Of a stretch of 64,000 nt of DNA, positions 7,787 to 16,765 are shown piece after piece. The position numbers and the translations under genes are program-made. Source of the DNA: Litorimonas sp039975855 (GTDB lineage: Bacteria > Pseudomonadota > Alphaproteobacteria > Caulobacterales > Maricaulaceae). A model generated the notes under the pieces. That model was not told the DNA's origin and did no database searches. It saw only the letters and a program-made list of their open reading frames with translations. The number at the start of each line of letters is the position of its first letter. Positions within the stretch are counted from its first letter, which is position 1. The stretch lies in assembly GCA_039975855.1 (NCBI GenBank), contig JBDWGH010000003.1, positions 434,001-498,000 on the forward strand. The letters run 5' to 3'.

Positions 7787-9630
7787 TACTTTGTCTCCGA
7801 TTGTGTCGTCACGATATAGTCGTCTACCAATTCTTCAAGGATGCTGAGAGGGACGGACCCATTTGCAAGAACCGTATCGTGGAATTGGCGGATGTCAAAG
7901 TCCTCACCAAGCTCGACTTCCGCTTTGGCGCGGAGTTCTTCAATTTTCAGTTTTCCAATCATGTAGGCTGTCGCTTGGCCGGGCCAAACGATGTAGCGAT
8001 CGATTTCTGCTCGGACATCGCCCTCCGGATTTGGAATATTATCAAGATAATACTGAACAGCCTTTTCGCGGTCCCATTTTTTGGAGTGAATACCCGTATC
8101 AACGACGAGGCGCGCCGCTCGAAAAATCTCCATGCCAAGCTGCCCGAATTCCTTGTATGGGTCAGTATAGAGGCCAATCTCTTTTGGGAGCGCTTCGGAA
8201 TAAAGCGCCCAACCCTCAATAAAGGGCGTATGTCCGCCGAGCGTGCGGAATTTCGGAAGTCCTTGCAGCTCTTGGGCAATCGCGATTTGCATATGATGAC
8301 CGGGAATGCCTTCATGATAGGCGAGGGCTTGCATTAGGAATTTCGGCTGATCTTCCATCGATTTTAGATTGACGTAATATGTGCCTGGGCGAGAACCATC
8401 CAACGCCGGCGAGTTATAAAACGCGCCAAAGGCCGTATCTTCACGAAACGGTTCTACGCGTTTGACGACCATTGCTGCTTTAGGTTTTGTGATGAACAAT
8501 GTGTCCAGTCGGCCTCGCATATCATCAATCACAGCGGTCGCTTCTGCCATATAGGCATCGCGGCCTTCATCCGTGTTGGGGAAAGTGAATTGAGGGTCCG
8601 TTCGTAGGAAAGTGAAAAACTCTTTTAGTGTACCTTCAAACCCAACGCGGGTCATGATTTCGCGCATTTCGTCTTGAATGCGCGCGACTTCTGCAAGCCC
8701 AATCTCGTGGATTTCGTCAGCTGTTAAGTTCGTTGTCGTATAATGTTTCAGGCGAACATTGTAATACTCACTGCCATTCGGCAATTTCCACGCGCCGTCG
8801 TCTTCGCTTGTTGCGCCAGCATGTTGATCAAACATAGCGATGAGGGAAATATAGGCCGGCTGTACGGATGTCAGCAAAGCGTCTTTGGCATCCTCTACCA
8901 ATGCATCCTTTTTATCCTGCGTCGTTTCAAGCTTACCTATCTTCGCCTGTATGTCAGACCAGAGCGGGCTGTCGTCACCGTCTTCAAAAGGTGCGCCGGA
9001 AATGACATTTCGGGCCGCTCCACCAACCTTAGCGTAAACAAATTTGGGCATTGTGACGCCAGATTCGAATTGGGCTTCGGCTCTGGCTTGCGCTTGTCCT
9101 AGATATGTTTTTACGGCGCGCAGGCGGGAAATGTAGTCCTCGGCACCTTTGACATCTTCAACCTTGGCATAATTGATAAGGAAACTAGGCAAACCCGTAT
9201 GGGGGCCGGACATATGGGAAAAAACATAGTCATTCTGACCCACGCCGTGAGTTGCGAGTTGGTCTTCAATATCAACCTCGAACAAGCGGTAGGAAAGGCG
9301 GCTTTGTTCATCTAGGCGGTCAATGTCGAAATCACGCCGCATCTCGTTTAGCCAGGATTTGGCAATCGCCACTTCCTCATTGATTGCTGTTTGCGAGACA
9401 TCATCCAATTGATCCATACCGTCTGGCATTCCAAGGTATGTGCGTGACATGGGTGAGCGTGCTAATTGTTCTTCATAGCGGGCTTTGAACCAATCGTTGA
9501 GGCGTTGGCTCTCTTGCACGATCAACTCTTCACGTTGTGGGATATCGGCGCCGCTATCTAAACAGGCAGACAGGAGCGGTGTCATGCCGATAGTGAGTAG
9601 AGCCGTGGCGAGTATGGTTGCTTTTTTCAT
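7786..9630 (-). CDS. DUF885 family lipoprotein, paralogue
   Basis: A 614-residue second copy of the DUF885 lipoprotein. ATG 9630 (MKKATILATALL) is chosen because it gives a clean signal peptide with lipobox LLSAC; the longer frame start at 9684 would put 18 extra charged residues before it. Motifs match the neighbour: ALAYHEGIPGHHMQ and FIEGWALYSEALP. Similar order of conserved blocks over the full length indicates an old tandem duplication. It lies 108 bases from the divergently transcribed cckA gene and is the first gene of a two-gene unit. Confidence 0.88.
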   Translation of the reverse strand: MKKATILATALLTIGMTPLLSACLDSGADIPQREELIVQESQRLNDWFKARYEEQLARSPMSRTYLGMPDGMDQLDDVSQTAINEEVAIAKSWLNEMRRDFDIDRLDEQSRLSYRLFEVDIEDQLATHGVGQNDYVFSHMSGPHTGLPSFLINYAKVEDVKGAEDYISRLRAVKTYLGQAQARAEAQFESGVTMPKFVYAKVGGAARNVISGAPFEDGDDSPLWSDIQAKIGKLETTQDKKDALVEDAKDALLTSVQPAYISLIAMFDQHAGATSEDDGAWKLPNGSEYYNVRLKHYTTTNLTADEIHEIGLAEVARIQDEMREIMTRVGFEGTLKEFFTFLRTDPQFTFPNTDEGRDAYMAEATAVIDDMRGRLDTLFITKPKAAMVVKRVEPFREDTAFGAFYNSPALDGSRPGTYYVNLKSMEDQPKFLMQALAYHEGIPGHHMQIAIAQELQGLPKFRTLGGHTPFIEGWALYSEALPKEIGLYTDPYKEFGQLGMEIFRAARLVVDTGIHSKKWDREKAVQYYLDNIPNPEGDVRAEIDRYIVWPGQATAYMIGKLKIEELRAKAEVELGEDFDIRQFHDTVLANGSVPLSILEELVDDYIVTTQSETK

Positions 9631-9738
9631 GCTTTTCTTGTCCTCAATCGAGCGTACGGTTGGCATTCGCACATTTTTATTCACGCTACGCTATAATTTG
9701 CGCGCGTCATAAAGGGAAATCATGCCTAAGGTGCCCTA

Positions 9739-12234
9739 ATGAATGAGATGATTCGCACAGATATACCGCAAGCGAGGCGGACAGCACCGCTTTGGTTCGG
9801 TGCTTTGTTAGCGTTTGCAGCCCTTTTGGGCGCGCTCGCCTCTGTTTGGTTCGCTCGGGACAAGCTGACCCTCGATGGCTACATCATATTGGCTGGGATA
9901 GCCGTTGTCGCGCTCTTGGCGTTTATCACTTTTGTTATCATGGCTCGAACACGCCGCGGATCAGAGCGTCGTCAGACGAGCCGTGAGAGTGTATATTCCA
10001 GCGCTTTCTATAATAATTTTGTTCCTAGTCTCGTGATAAAAGATGGCAAACCAGTCCATGCTAATCGGGCCTATCTAGACCTTGCGGAAACATTGGGCGC
10101 CACGAGTGTTGGGGACTCGCCGCCTGTCATTGATCGTCTTTTTACGTCCGCGGGCAATGAAGCTGCCGCCGCGATATTCCGTTTGCATCATCTCGCCTCC
10201 GGCATGGAGACGGCGGAAGAGACAATAGACCTCGTCACGCCGCAAAGCGACTTGATGCGGTACAAGCTCCAAGTCAGCCGTCTGGATCGCCAAAGTACGC
10301 TTTGGCAGGTCATTGAAGCGCCAATGGATCGATCAGTCGGGCAGGATGTTTTGGCAGAAGCTCCCGTTGGGTTGTTCACGGTTGCAAAAGATGGTCGGGT
10401 TTTGGCGACGAATGACGTGTTACTGCGATGGTTAGGCGGTGCGGAGACTTCGCCGCCAGCTATAATGTCCGGTTTCATAGAGGATCCCGAAACTCTGTTG
10501 GATAGTCCGGCCGAGCCTGGCCGTACGGTTCGCGCAGATACACGACTTATCACTCGGAAAGGGGTTGTGACACCGACAGTCATGGTCGCGAATTGGCATA
10601 CGCTTAACAGCGGCGATATCGTGGCCAGCGTCGCGCTCTATGGGCATTCTACTCTGGCCAGAGGCGCCACCGCGGCGCAGCCAACAGTTTCCGACTCCGA
10701 TTTTGAGAGTGAGAGCTATTCTGCTGCACCTGTCGCAGTCTTGAAACTGGAAGGTACTCAGATTGGTCAATCGAAAATCGCCTCGGCCAATCCTGCTTTT
10801 GCTAAGATGTCCGGTCGGGGCGATGCTGTAGGAAAAACATTCGCGGATATCTTCACGGACAATAATACCGAACACAGGTTTTTGGAACGCGAGACAGAAC
10901 AAACGACGCCGGACATACCGTTTGATGCGACATTGAAGAATGACGCAAACGGACTGCCCGTCTCAGTCTATATTGTTCATGACGCCCAAAACCCGACCGA
11001 AAGTTACGCTTATCTTGTAAACGTTAGCGCGCGGAAGATGTTGGAAGACCAACTCGTCCAAAGCCAAAAAATGCAAGCTATTGGGCAGCTCGCAGCGGGC
11101 GTGGCGCATGATTTCAACAACCTCCTGACAGCTATCCGTTTGAACACAGATGAGCTTCTGCAGCGCCATCCGGTTGGTGATCCTTCCTATCCAGAGCTCC
11201 AAAACATCAACACCACAGGCGCACGCGCGGCGGCACTGGTCAAGAAACTGCTGACCTTCTCTCGTAAAGCCACACGGCGGATGGAACGATTGGATGTAAC
11301 CGATACTTTGTCAGATATGGTTGTGACCTTGCGCCAAACATTGGGTGAGCGCGCGCAATTGAAAATGATACATGCGCGCGGATTGCCGCCCGTTATGGCG
11401 GATAAATCTCAAATCGATACGGTGTTGATGAACCTTTGTGTCAATGCGCGTGACGCGATGGAGGATCAGGGTGGTGGAACCATTACGATTCGATCTGCAC
11501 TTTTGCCTCGAGCCGATGTTGAAGACTCTCAACTTGCTGAAGCCCTCAATGCAATTCCCGGCGAAGACTTTGTCGTAATCAGCGTTGAGGACACGGGAAC
11601 GGGGATGCCGGATGAGGTGAAGTCCAAAATCTTTGAGCCTTTCTTTACGACCAAGGAGCAAGGAAAAGGGACAGGTCTTGGCCTCGCAACAGTCTACGGC
11701 ATTGTTCAACAGACCGGCGGTCACCTGACTGTCGAATCAACCCTCGGGAAAGGGACGGCCTTTAAAATTTACCTCCCAGCTGCCGAGGCGGCAACGAAGG
11801 AAGAGCTTGCCGCAGAAGCCAAACCCAAAGTGCCCGTACGGAAACCTGCTGACTTGGCGGGGCAGGGCAATATTTTGTTTGTTGAGGACGAGGCGTCTGT
11901 CCGCGGGATTGCGGCTAAAGCCCTGCGCAAAAAAGGATATCGCGTCATTGAGGCGGAGGACGGCGAAGAAGCTCTAGAAATATTGGAAGAAACGAAAGTG
12001 CCTTTTGACTTGATGATTTCAGATGTCGTCATGCCCGGCATGGATGGCCCTTCATTGCTAAAGGCGGGCCGATCGCTTTTGGGCGATGCACGAATCGTCT
12101 TTATCTCTGGATATGCGGAGGAAGAGTTTTCTGATCTCTTAGCCGAAGAGCCTGATGTTACATTCCTACCTAAACCGTTCACTTTTGCCGAGTTGGCTGA
12201 GAAGGTGAAGTCTGAAATTGGCGAGGTGGGTTAA
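9739..12234 (+). CDS. cckA: Cell-cycle hybrid histidine kinase CckA
   Basis: An 831-residue hybrid histidine kinase that in alphaproteobacteria feeds phosphate through ChpT to CtrA and CpdR, so controlling cell-cycle progression. Two transmembrane segments lie at about residues 18-38 and 48-68. PAS-like regions follow (about 85-430). The kinase core has the H-box GVAHDFNNLLTAI with phospho-acceptor His457, the N box NLCVNARDAM, and G boxes DTGTGMPDEV and GKGTGLGLATVYGIV. A C-terminal receiver domain carries the acidic pair in FVEDEAS, acceptor Asp762 (ISDVVMPGMDG) and Lys in LPKPF. This layout matches CckA rather than a generic hybrid kinase. Confidence 0.92.
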   Translation: MNEMIRTDIPQARRTAPLWFGALLAFAALLGALASVWFARDKLTLDGYIILAGIAVVALLAFITFVIMARTRRGSERRQTSRESVYSSAFYNNFVPSLVIKDGKPVHANRAYLDLAETLGATSVGDSPPVIDRLFTSAGNEAAAAIFRLHHLASGMETAEETIDLVTPQSDLMRYKLQVSRLDRQSTLWQVIEAPMDRSVGQDVLAEAPVGLFTVAKDGRVLATNDVLLRWLGGAETSPPAIMSGFIEDPETLLDSPAEPGRTVRADTRLITRKGVVTPTVMVANWHTLNSGDIVASVALYGHSTLARGATAAQPTVSDSDFESESYSAAPVAVLKLEGTQIGQSKIASANPAFAKMSGRGDAVGKTFADIFTDNNTEHRFLERETEQTTPDIPFDATLKNDANGLPVSVYIVHDAQNPTESYAYLVNVSARKMLEDQLVQSQKMQAIGQLAAGVAHDFNNLLTAIRLNTDELLQRHPVGDPSYPELQNINTTGARAAALVKKLLTFSRKATRRMERLDVTDTLSDMVVTLRQTLGERAQLKMIHARGLPPVMADKSQIDTVLMNLCVNARDAMEDQGGGTITIRSALLPRADVEDSQLAEALNAIPGEDFVVISVEDTGTGMPDEVKSKIFEPFFTTKEQGKGTGLGLATVYGIVQQTGGHLTVESTLGKGTAFKIYLPAAEAATKEELAAEAKPKVPVRKPADLAGQGNILFVEDEASVRGIAAKALRKKGYRVIEAEDGEEALEILEETKVPFDLMISDVVMPGMDGPSLLKAGRSLLGDARIVFISGYAEEEFSDLLAEEPDVTFLPKPFTFAELAEKVKSEIGEVG

Positions 12235-12269
12235 AGTTTAATGTTTTAAAACAGGTATTTATAAGCATT

Positions 12270-12284
12270 GTTCGTTTTTTGTTC
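12270..12284 (+). promoter_or_regulatory. SOS box (LexA site) upstream of recA
   Basis: GTTC-N7-GTTC, seen as GTTCGTTTTTTGTTC. This direct-repeat form is the established LexA binding motif of many alphaproteobacteria. It lies 116 bases before the recA start, in an AT-rich stretch suited to a promoter. Confidence 0.75.
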
Positions 12285-12399
12285 TTTTTTCTTGAACGAT
12301 GAGAACAAATGTGAAACATAATAAGTAACGGCAGTCCGATTGCAGCCGTAACTACACGATCCGGCGAAGGGCTCCGTCGGTTCTACTGGAGTTGAACTC

Positions 12400-13503
12400 A
12401 TGGCGAGAAACAGCACACCTCTTAAGGTCGTTGAAAAAGCGACAGACAAAAACAAAAGCGCAGCATTGGATGCCGCGCTCTCTCAAATCGACCGTGCCTT
12501 TGGCAAAAACTCGGTGATGAAATTGGGCGATAAGTCCACAATGGATATCGAAGCGATCTCAACCGGCTCTATCGGTCTTGATGTGGCGCTCGGCATAGGC
12601 GGCTTACCGAAAGGCCGCGTGATTGAAATTTATGGTCCAGAGTCATCTGGTAAAACTACACTGACATTGCACGCCATTGCGGAATGTCAGAAAGCAGGCG
12701 GCGTTGCAGCCTTTATCGATGCCGAACATGCGCTGGACCCAGTTTATGCAGCTAAGCTCGGCGTAGACGTCAACGAGCTATTGATTGCTCAGCCCGATAC
12801 GGGAGAGCAGGCTTTGGAAATCGCTGATACGTTGGTACGTTCTGGTGCGGTTGATATTCTGGTTGTCGACTCGGTTGCGGCTCTAACGCCGCGCGCAGAA
12901 CTCGAGGGTGATATGGGGGATAGTCTTCCAGGCCTTCAGGCGCGTTTGATGAGCCAAGCTCTTCGTAAACTAACAGGTTCGATTTCGAAATCCGGTTGTA
13001 TGGTTATCTTCATCAACCAAATTCGGATGAAAATTGGCGTCATGTACGGATCTCCTGAAACGACAACAGGTGGTAATGCGCTGAAATTTTATTCTTCGGT
13101 TCGTCTGGACATTCGCCGGATCGGCGCAATCAAATATCGTGATGAGGTGATTGGTAACCAGACCCGCGTCAAAGTTGTCAAAAACAAAGTGGCCCCGCCA
13201 TTCCGTCAGGTCGAATTTGATATCATGTATGGCGAGGGTATTTCTAAGACAGGTGAGATCATTGACCTCGGTGTTAAAGCTGAAGTCGTAGAAAAATCCG
13301 GATCTTGGTACTCCTACGGTGATGAGCGTATCGGACAAGGCCGTGAGAATGTTCGGAAGTTCCTGTTAGAAAACCCCGATATGGCGGATGAGATTGAGCG
13401 TAAAATCCGGATGAATGAAGGTTTGATCGAAGAAGAATTGCTTATGCCCAAGGGCGAACAAGTTGAGGATGACGGCATCGCGCCAAAGGCGCTTGGCGCA
13501 TAA
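12400..13503 (+). CDS. recA: Recombinase RecA
   Basis: A 367-residue RecA: ATP-dependent strand exchange protein for homologous recombination and the co-protease that triggers LexA self-cleavage. Walker A is GPESSGKT (residues 79-86), the catalytic segment is AFIDAEHALDP, and the L1/L2 loop regions are visible as ALTPRAELEGDMGDS and INQIRMKIGVMYGSPETTTG. The N-terminal 20 residues are an alphaproteobacterial extension rich in Lys. ATG 12400 fits, and the SOS box upstream predicts induction by DNA damage. It lies between cckA and alaS, a conserved arrangement in related genomes to my knowledge. Confidence 0.98.
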   Translation: MARNSTPLKVVEKATDKNKSAALDAALSQIDRAFGKNSVMKLGDKSTMDIEAISTGSIGLDVALGIGGLPKGRVIEIYGPESSGKTTLTLHAIAECQKAGGVAAFIDAEHALDPVYAAKLGVDVNELLIAQPDTGEQALEIADTLVRSGAVDILVVDSVAALTPRAELEGDMGDSLPGLQARLMSQALRKLTGSISKSGCMVIFINQIRMKIGVMYGSPETTTGGNALKFYSSVRLDIRRIGAIKYRDEVIGNQTRVKVVKNKVAPPFRQVEFDIMYGEGISKTGEIIDLGVKAEVVEKSGSWYSYGDERIGQGRENVRKFLLENPDMADEIERKIRMNEGLIEEELLMPKGEQVEDDGIAPKALGA

Positions 13504-13525
13504 ATTCCTCCCCGACCCTATAACG

Positions 13526-13642
13526 GTTGGAAAGAACCCTAGGCGACTGTTCCCGAAACCAAACAGTTGCCGTCCGTCTCCTTCGGGCTGTCCCCCGGCA
13601 GGTTTATGGCTCCCCGCTGTAAACAACGGACATTTCCGACTA
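13526..13642 (+). ncRNA. Structured RNA candidate, possibly 6S RNA
   Basis: Between recA and alaS lies a stretch with rod-like folding potential. Closing stem: 13526-13533 with 13633-13640 (GTTGGAAA / TTTCCGAC, one G-U). A hairpin sits in the 5 prime side bulge (13544-13551 with 13562-13569). An inner stem pairs GTCCGT 13572-13577 with ACGGAC 13626-13631, and an apical part pairs CGGG 13584-13587 with CCCG 13594-13597. A promoter-like pair TTGGCG (13493) and CTATAA (13518) would start transcription near the closing stem, and a strong terminator follows. A long rod with an open centre is how 6S RNA mimics an open promoter. The alternative is an alaS leader. Confidence 0.45.
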
Positions 13643-13673
13643 AAAGAGCGCTTGGCACTGCCAGGCGCTCTTT
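13643..13673 (+). terminator. Strong intrinsic terminator before alaS
   Basis: A 13-bp stem (AAAGAGCGCTTGG with CCAGGCGCTCTTT, one G-U pair) and five-base loop CACTG. The A-flanked and T-flanked arms would allow termination in either direction. It ends 33 bases before the alaS start, so it ends the upstream RNA or attenuates alaS. Confidence 0.8.
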
Positions 13674-13706
13674 CTATATGAGCGGTCCGTATTATGGATT
13701 GTCTCT

Positions 13707-16346
13707 ATGACCTCTCTTGCTGATATCCGCTCACAATTTCTGAGCTTCTTTGATCGTGCCGGCCATACGGTCGCGCCTAGTTCGCCGCTGGTGCCGGATA
13801 ATGATCCGACACTCCTATTTGTGAATGCCGGTATGGTGCCGTTCAAAGACTGGTTCACGGGCGCTCTCTCGCCAGATTATCCACGAGCAACCACATCCCA
13901 GAAATGTGTCCGAGCTGGCGGTAAGCATAATGATCTCGACAATGTTGGGTACACGGCCCGCCATCACACATTCTTCGAGATGTTGGGCAATTTCAGCTTT
14001 GGTGATTATTTCAAAGCTGAAGCGATCGAACATGCTTGGAAGCTTGTCACTGAGGATTTCGGCCTCCCAAAGGATAAGCTACTTGTAACGGTCTATCACA
14101 CTGACGATGTCGCCTATGATCTCTGGAAGAAAATTGCCGGTCTGCCGGATGACCGCATCATACGCATTGCCACAAATGACAATTTCTGGGCCATGGGTGA
14201 TACAGGGCCTTGTGGGCCTTGTTCAGAGATTTTCTTTGATCATGGTCCTGATATCCCGGGTGGTCCTCCTGGATCGCCAGATGAGGATGGAGATCGGTTC
14301 ATTGAAATCTGGAACCTTGTCTTCATGCAGTATGAGCGACGCGCGGATGGCACTCAGATTGATTTGCCCAAACCCTCTATTGATACGGGTATGGGACTGG
14401 AGCGCACAGCTGCGATTCTCCAAGGCAAGCATGACAATTACGATACAGACCTTTTCCAAACGCTGATTGGTGCATCAGTCGAGCTAACAGGTGTTAAACC
14501 GGAGGGCGAAGCCAAGTTTAGCCACCGGGTAATCGCGGACCATCTTCGGAGTTGTTCTTTCCTGATGGCGGATGGTGTTTCACCCTCAAATGAGGGCCGC
14601 GGATATGTTCTGCGCCGCATCATGCGCCGTGCTATGCGGCATGCGCATCTTTTGGGTGCCAAGGACCCGCTTATGCATCGTTTGGTTCCAACACTTGTTG
14701 ATGAAATGGGCGCCGCATATTCAGAACTCGGCCGAGCTCAAGCCAATATTGAAAGTGTATTTGAGCAAGAAGAAGTTCGTTTCCGGCGTACCTTGGGGCG
14801 CGGTACGGCGCTATTGGAAGATGCTGTCCAAGATCTGAAAGAAGGCGACAAGCTGGATGGTCGTACGGCTTTTACTCTCTATGACACTTATGGTTTCCCG
14901 TTGGACCTCACTCAAGATGCGCTTCGTGCAAAAGGGTTGGAGGTTGATACGGACGGTTTTGATACGGCTATGGAAGAGCAGAAGGCGCAGTCTAAGGCTG
15001 ACGGCGGTAAATTCACCAGTGCCGGAGCGGATGATTTGTACAAAGAACTTCTTGAAAACGGCGGTGCAACAAACTTCACGGGATATGATAATCTGAGCAG
15101 TCGTCAGGAGATTGTCGCTTTGATTCAAAACGATGTTTCTGTTGGTGAAGCTGTTGAGGGAGATGTTGTCTTCCTCACAAAAGAAACGCCTTTCTATGCT
15201 GAAAGCGGCGGGCAAGCTGGGGATAAAGGCATCGCTACATTTGGGAACGGCGCGCGCATCGAGATTAAAGACGTCCAAAAACGTGCGGGCGATCTGCATG
15301 CCCATATCGGCGTGCTCTCCGGGACAATAGAGGTTGGTGATGAGGCACAATTGACGGTTGATGCCGACAATCGCGAGAAAACTAAACGCAATCATTCGGC
15401 GACGCATTTGCTGCATGAGGCTCTCCGACGCATCTTGGGTGATCATGTTGCGCAAAAAGGCCAGATGGTCGACGGTGAACGCATTCGTTTTGATATTAGC
15501 CATGGCGCAGCGATCACACGCGAGGAACTGGCTCGGGTAGAAGACGAAGTGAATGCCGTCATCCAACAGAATAAACCTGCTGAAACGAAATTGATGAATC
15601 CGGATGAGGCGATTGAGGCGGGTGCTGTGGCATTGTTCGGTGAAAAATACGGTGATGAAGTTCGCGTTCTTTCACTGGGTGATCCGCTGGATGACAGTCC
15701 GAAGGCATACTCCGTAGAACTCTGCGGCGGGACACATGTCGAGCGCACGGGTGATATCGCCTTGTTTAAAATCACGGGTGAGGGCGCGGTGGCCGCGGGT
15801 ATTCGCCGCGTTGAAGCGGTGAGCGGCGAAGCCGCGCGTCAATATCTTGAATCCCAAGCAGGGCTCGCGCGGCAGGCGGCGGATATGTTCAAAACGAAAC
15901 TTGAGGATGTCCCGTCACGAATTGAGGCTTTGCTCGCAGAGAGAAAGCAGCTTGAGAAAGATCTATCCGAAACCAAAAAGCAACTTGCGCTTGGCGGCGG
16001 CGGAGCGGTGTCCGGTCCAGAAGATATTAATGGAATCAAGTTTTTGGGCCGTGTTCTTGATGGGGTGTCCGGTAAAGACCTTCGCTCTATGCTCAATGAA
16101 CAGATTGCCCAGTTGGGGTCTGGAATTGTTGCATTTGTGGCACGGGATGGCGCCAAAGTCGCCGTGGCTGTGGCTGTGTCGGATGATGTTCAAGCGACGC
16201 ATTCTGCCTCCGATTTGGTCAATAAAGGCGCCGCAGAAGTGGGTGGACGCGGCGGCGGTAAGCCCGGCATGGCACAGGCAGGTGGTAGTCAGCCGGAAAA
16301 TGCCGAGGCCGCGCTTGAGGCCATTAAAGCGGCTGTGAGTGGATAA
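13707..16346 (+). CDS. alaS: Alanine-tRNA ligase
   Basis: An 879-residue alanyl-tRNA synthetase that charges tRNA-Ala in the cytoplasm. The catalytic domain begins with FLSFFDRAGHTVAPSSPLVP and carries GMVPFKDWFTG and TTSQKCVRAGGKHNDLDNVG. The editing domain has NHSATHLLHEALR and the CGGTH motif (ELCGGTHVERTGDI), both zinc-binding. The C-terminal C-Ala domain ends in GGRGGGKPGMAQAGG. The length is typical. The gene starts just after a strong terminator, and its last eight bases overlap the GTG start of arfB. Confidence 0.97.
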   Translation: MTSLADIRSQFLSFFDRAGHTVAPSSPLVPDNDPTLLFVNAGMVPFKDWFTGALSPDYPRATTSQKCVRAGGKHNDLDNVGYTARHHTFFEMLGNFSFGDYFKAEAIEHAWKLVTEDFGLPKDKLLVTVYHTDDVAYDLWKKIAGLPDDRIIRIATNDNFWAMGDTGPCGPCSEIFFDHGPDIPGGPPGSPDEDGDRFIEIWNLVFMQYERRADGTQIDLPKPSIDTGMGLERTAAILQGKHDNYDTDLFQTLIGASVELTGVKPEGEAKFSHRVIADHLRSCSFLMADGVSPSNEGRGYVLRRIMRRAMRHAHLLGAKDPLMHRLVPTLVDEMGAAYSELGRAQANIESVFEQEEVRFRRTLGRGTALLEDAVQDLKEGDKLDGRTAFTLYDTYGFPLDLTQDALRAKGLEVDTDGFDTAMEEQKAQSKADGGKFTSAGADDLYKELLENGGATNFTGYDNLSSRQEIVALIQNDVSVGEAVEGDVVFLTKETPFYAESGGQAGDKGIATFGNGARIEIKDVQKRAGDLHAHIGVLSGTIEVGDEAQLTVDADNREKTKRNHSATHLLHEALRRILGDHVAQKGQMVDGERIRFDISHGAAITREELARVEDEVNAVIQQNKPAETKLMNPDEAIEAGAVALFGEKYGDEVRVLSLGDPLDDSPKAYSVELCGGTHVERTGDIALFKITGEGAVAAGIRRVEAVSGEAARQYLESQAGLARQAADMFKTKLEDVPSRIEALLAERKQLEKDLSETKKQLALGGGGAVSGPEDINGIKFLGRVLDGVSGKDLRSMLNEQIAQLGSGIVAFVARDGAKVAVAVAVSDDVQATHSASDLVNKGAAEVGGRGGGKPGMAQAGGSQPENAEAALEAIKAAVSG

Positions 16347-16764
16347 GCCGCTTTACATCGACAAACGGTTTTCTGTCCCGCCTCATGCGGTTGAAACGTC
16401 TGCCATTCGGGCCTCTGGTCCGGGTGGCCAATCTGTCAATAAGACCAACTCCGCCGTGCAATTACGATGTGATCTGAACGCTTTTCATATCAACGAAACC
16501 TATCGCCGCCGCATTTCCAACTTTCGCGATAACCGAATTACGGATGATTTGGTTGTTATTATCAAAGCGCAAAACCACCGTAGCCAGTCCCACAATCTAG
16601 AAGATGCCATCCGCCGTTTGCAGTCTCTTCTGCGTAAAGCGGTCTATGTCGACCCACCACGTATAAAGTCCCGTCCCAGCTATAGCAGCCAAAAGCGCGC
16701 GGTAAAAAAACAGAAACGCCGCAGCGAGATCAAAGGCCTGCGGGGCAAGGTGCGGGATTGGTGA
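16339..16764 (+). CDS. arfB: Ribosome-rescue peptidyl-tRNA hydrolase ArfB
   Basis: A 141-residue homologue of ArfB (YaeJ), which enters stalled ribosomes and releases the nascent chain when no stop codon is present. The catalytic GGQ lies in IRASGPGGQSVNKTNSAVQL, and the Lys/Arg-rich C-terminal tail (KKQKRRSEIKGLRGKVRDW) is the part that senses the empty mRNA channel. It has the length of ArfB rather than of full release factors. Translation starts with GTG at 16339, overlapping alaS by eight bases, so it depends on alaS translation. Confidence 0.9.
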   Translation: MDKPLYIDKRFSVPPHAVETSAIRASGPGGQSVNKTNSAVQLRCDLNAFHINETYRRRISNFRDNRITDDLVVIIKAQNHRSQSHNLEDAIRRLQSLLRKAVYVDPPRIKSRPSYSSQKRAVKKQKRRSEIKGLRGKVRDW

Positions 16765-16765
16765 G

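Noticed and set aside
12294..12306. Second SOS-like motif GAAC-N5-GAAC upstream of recA
   Set aside because: The spacing is five, not seven bases, so it does not meet the LexA consensus.
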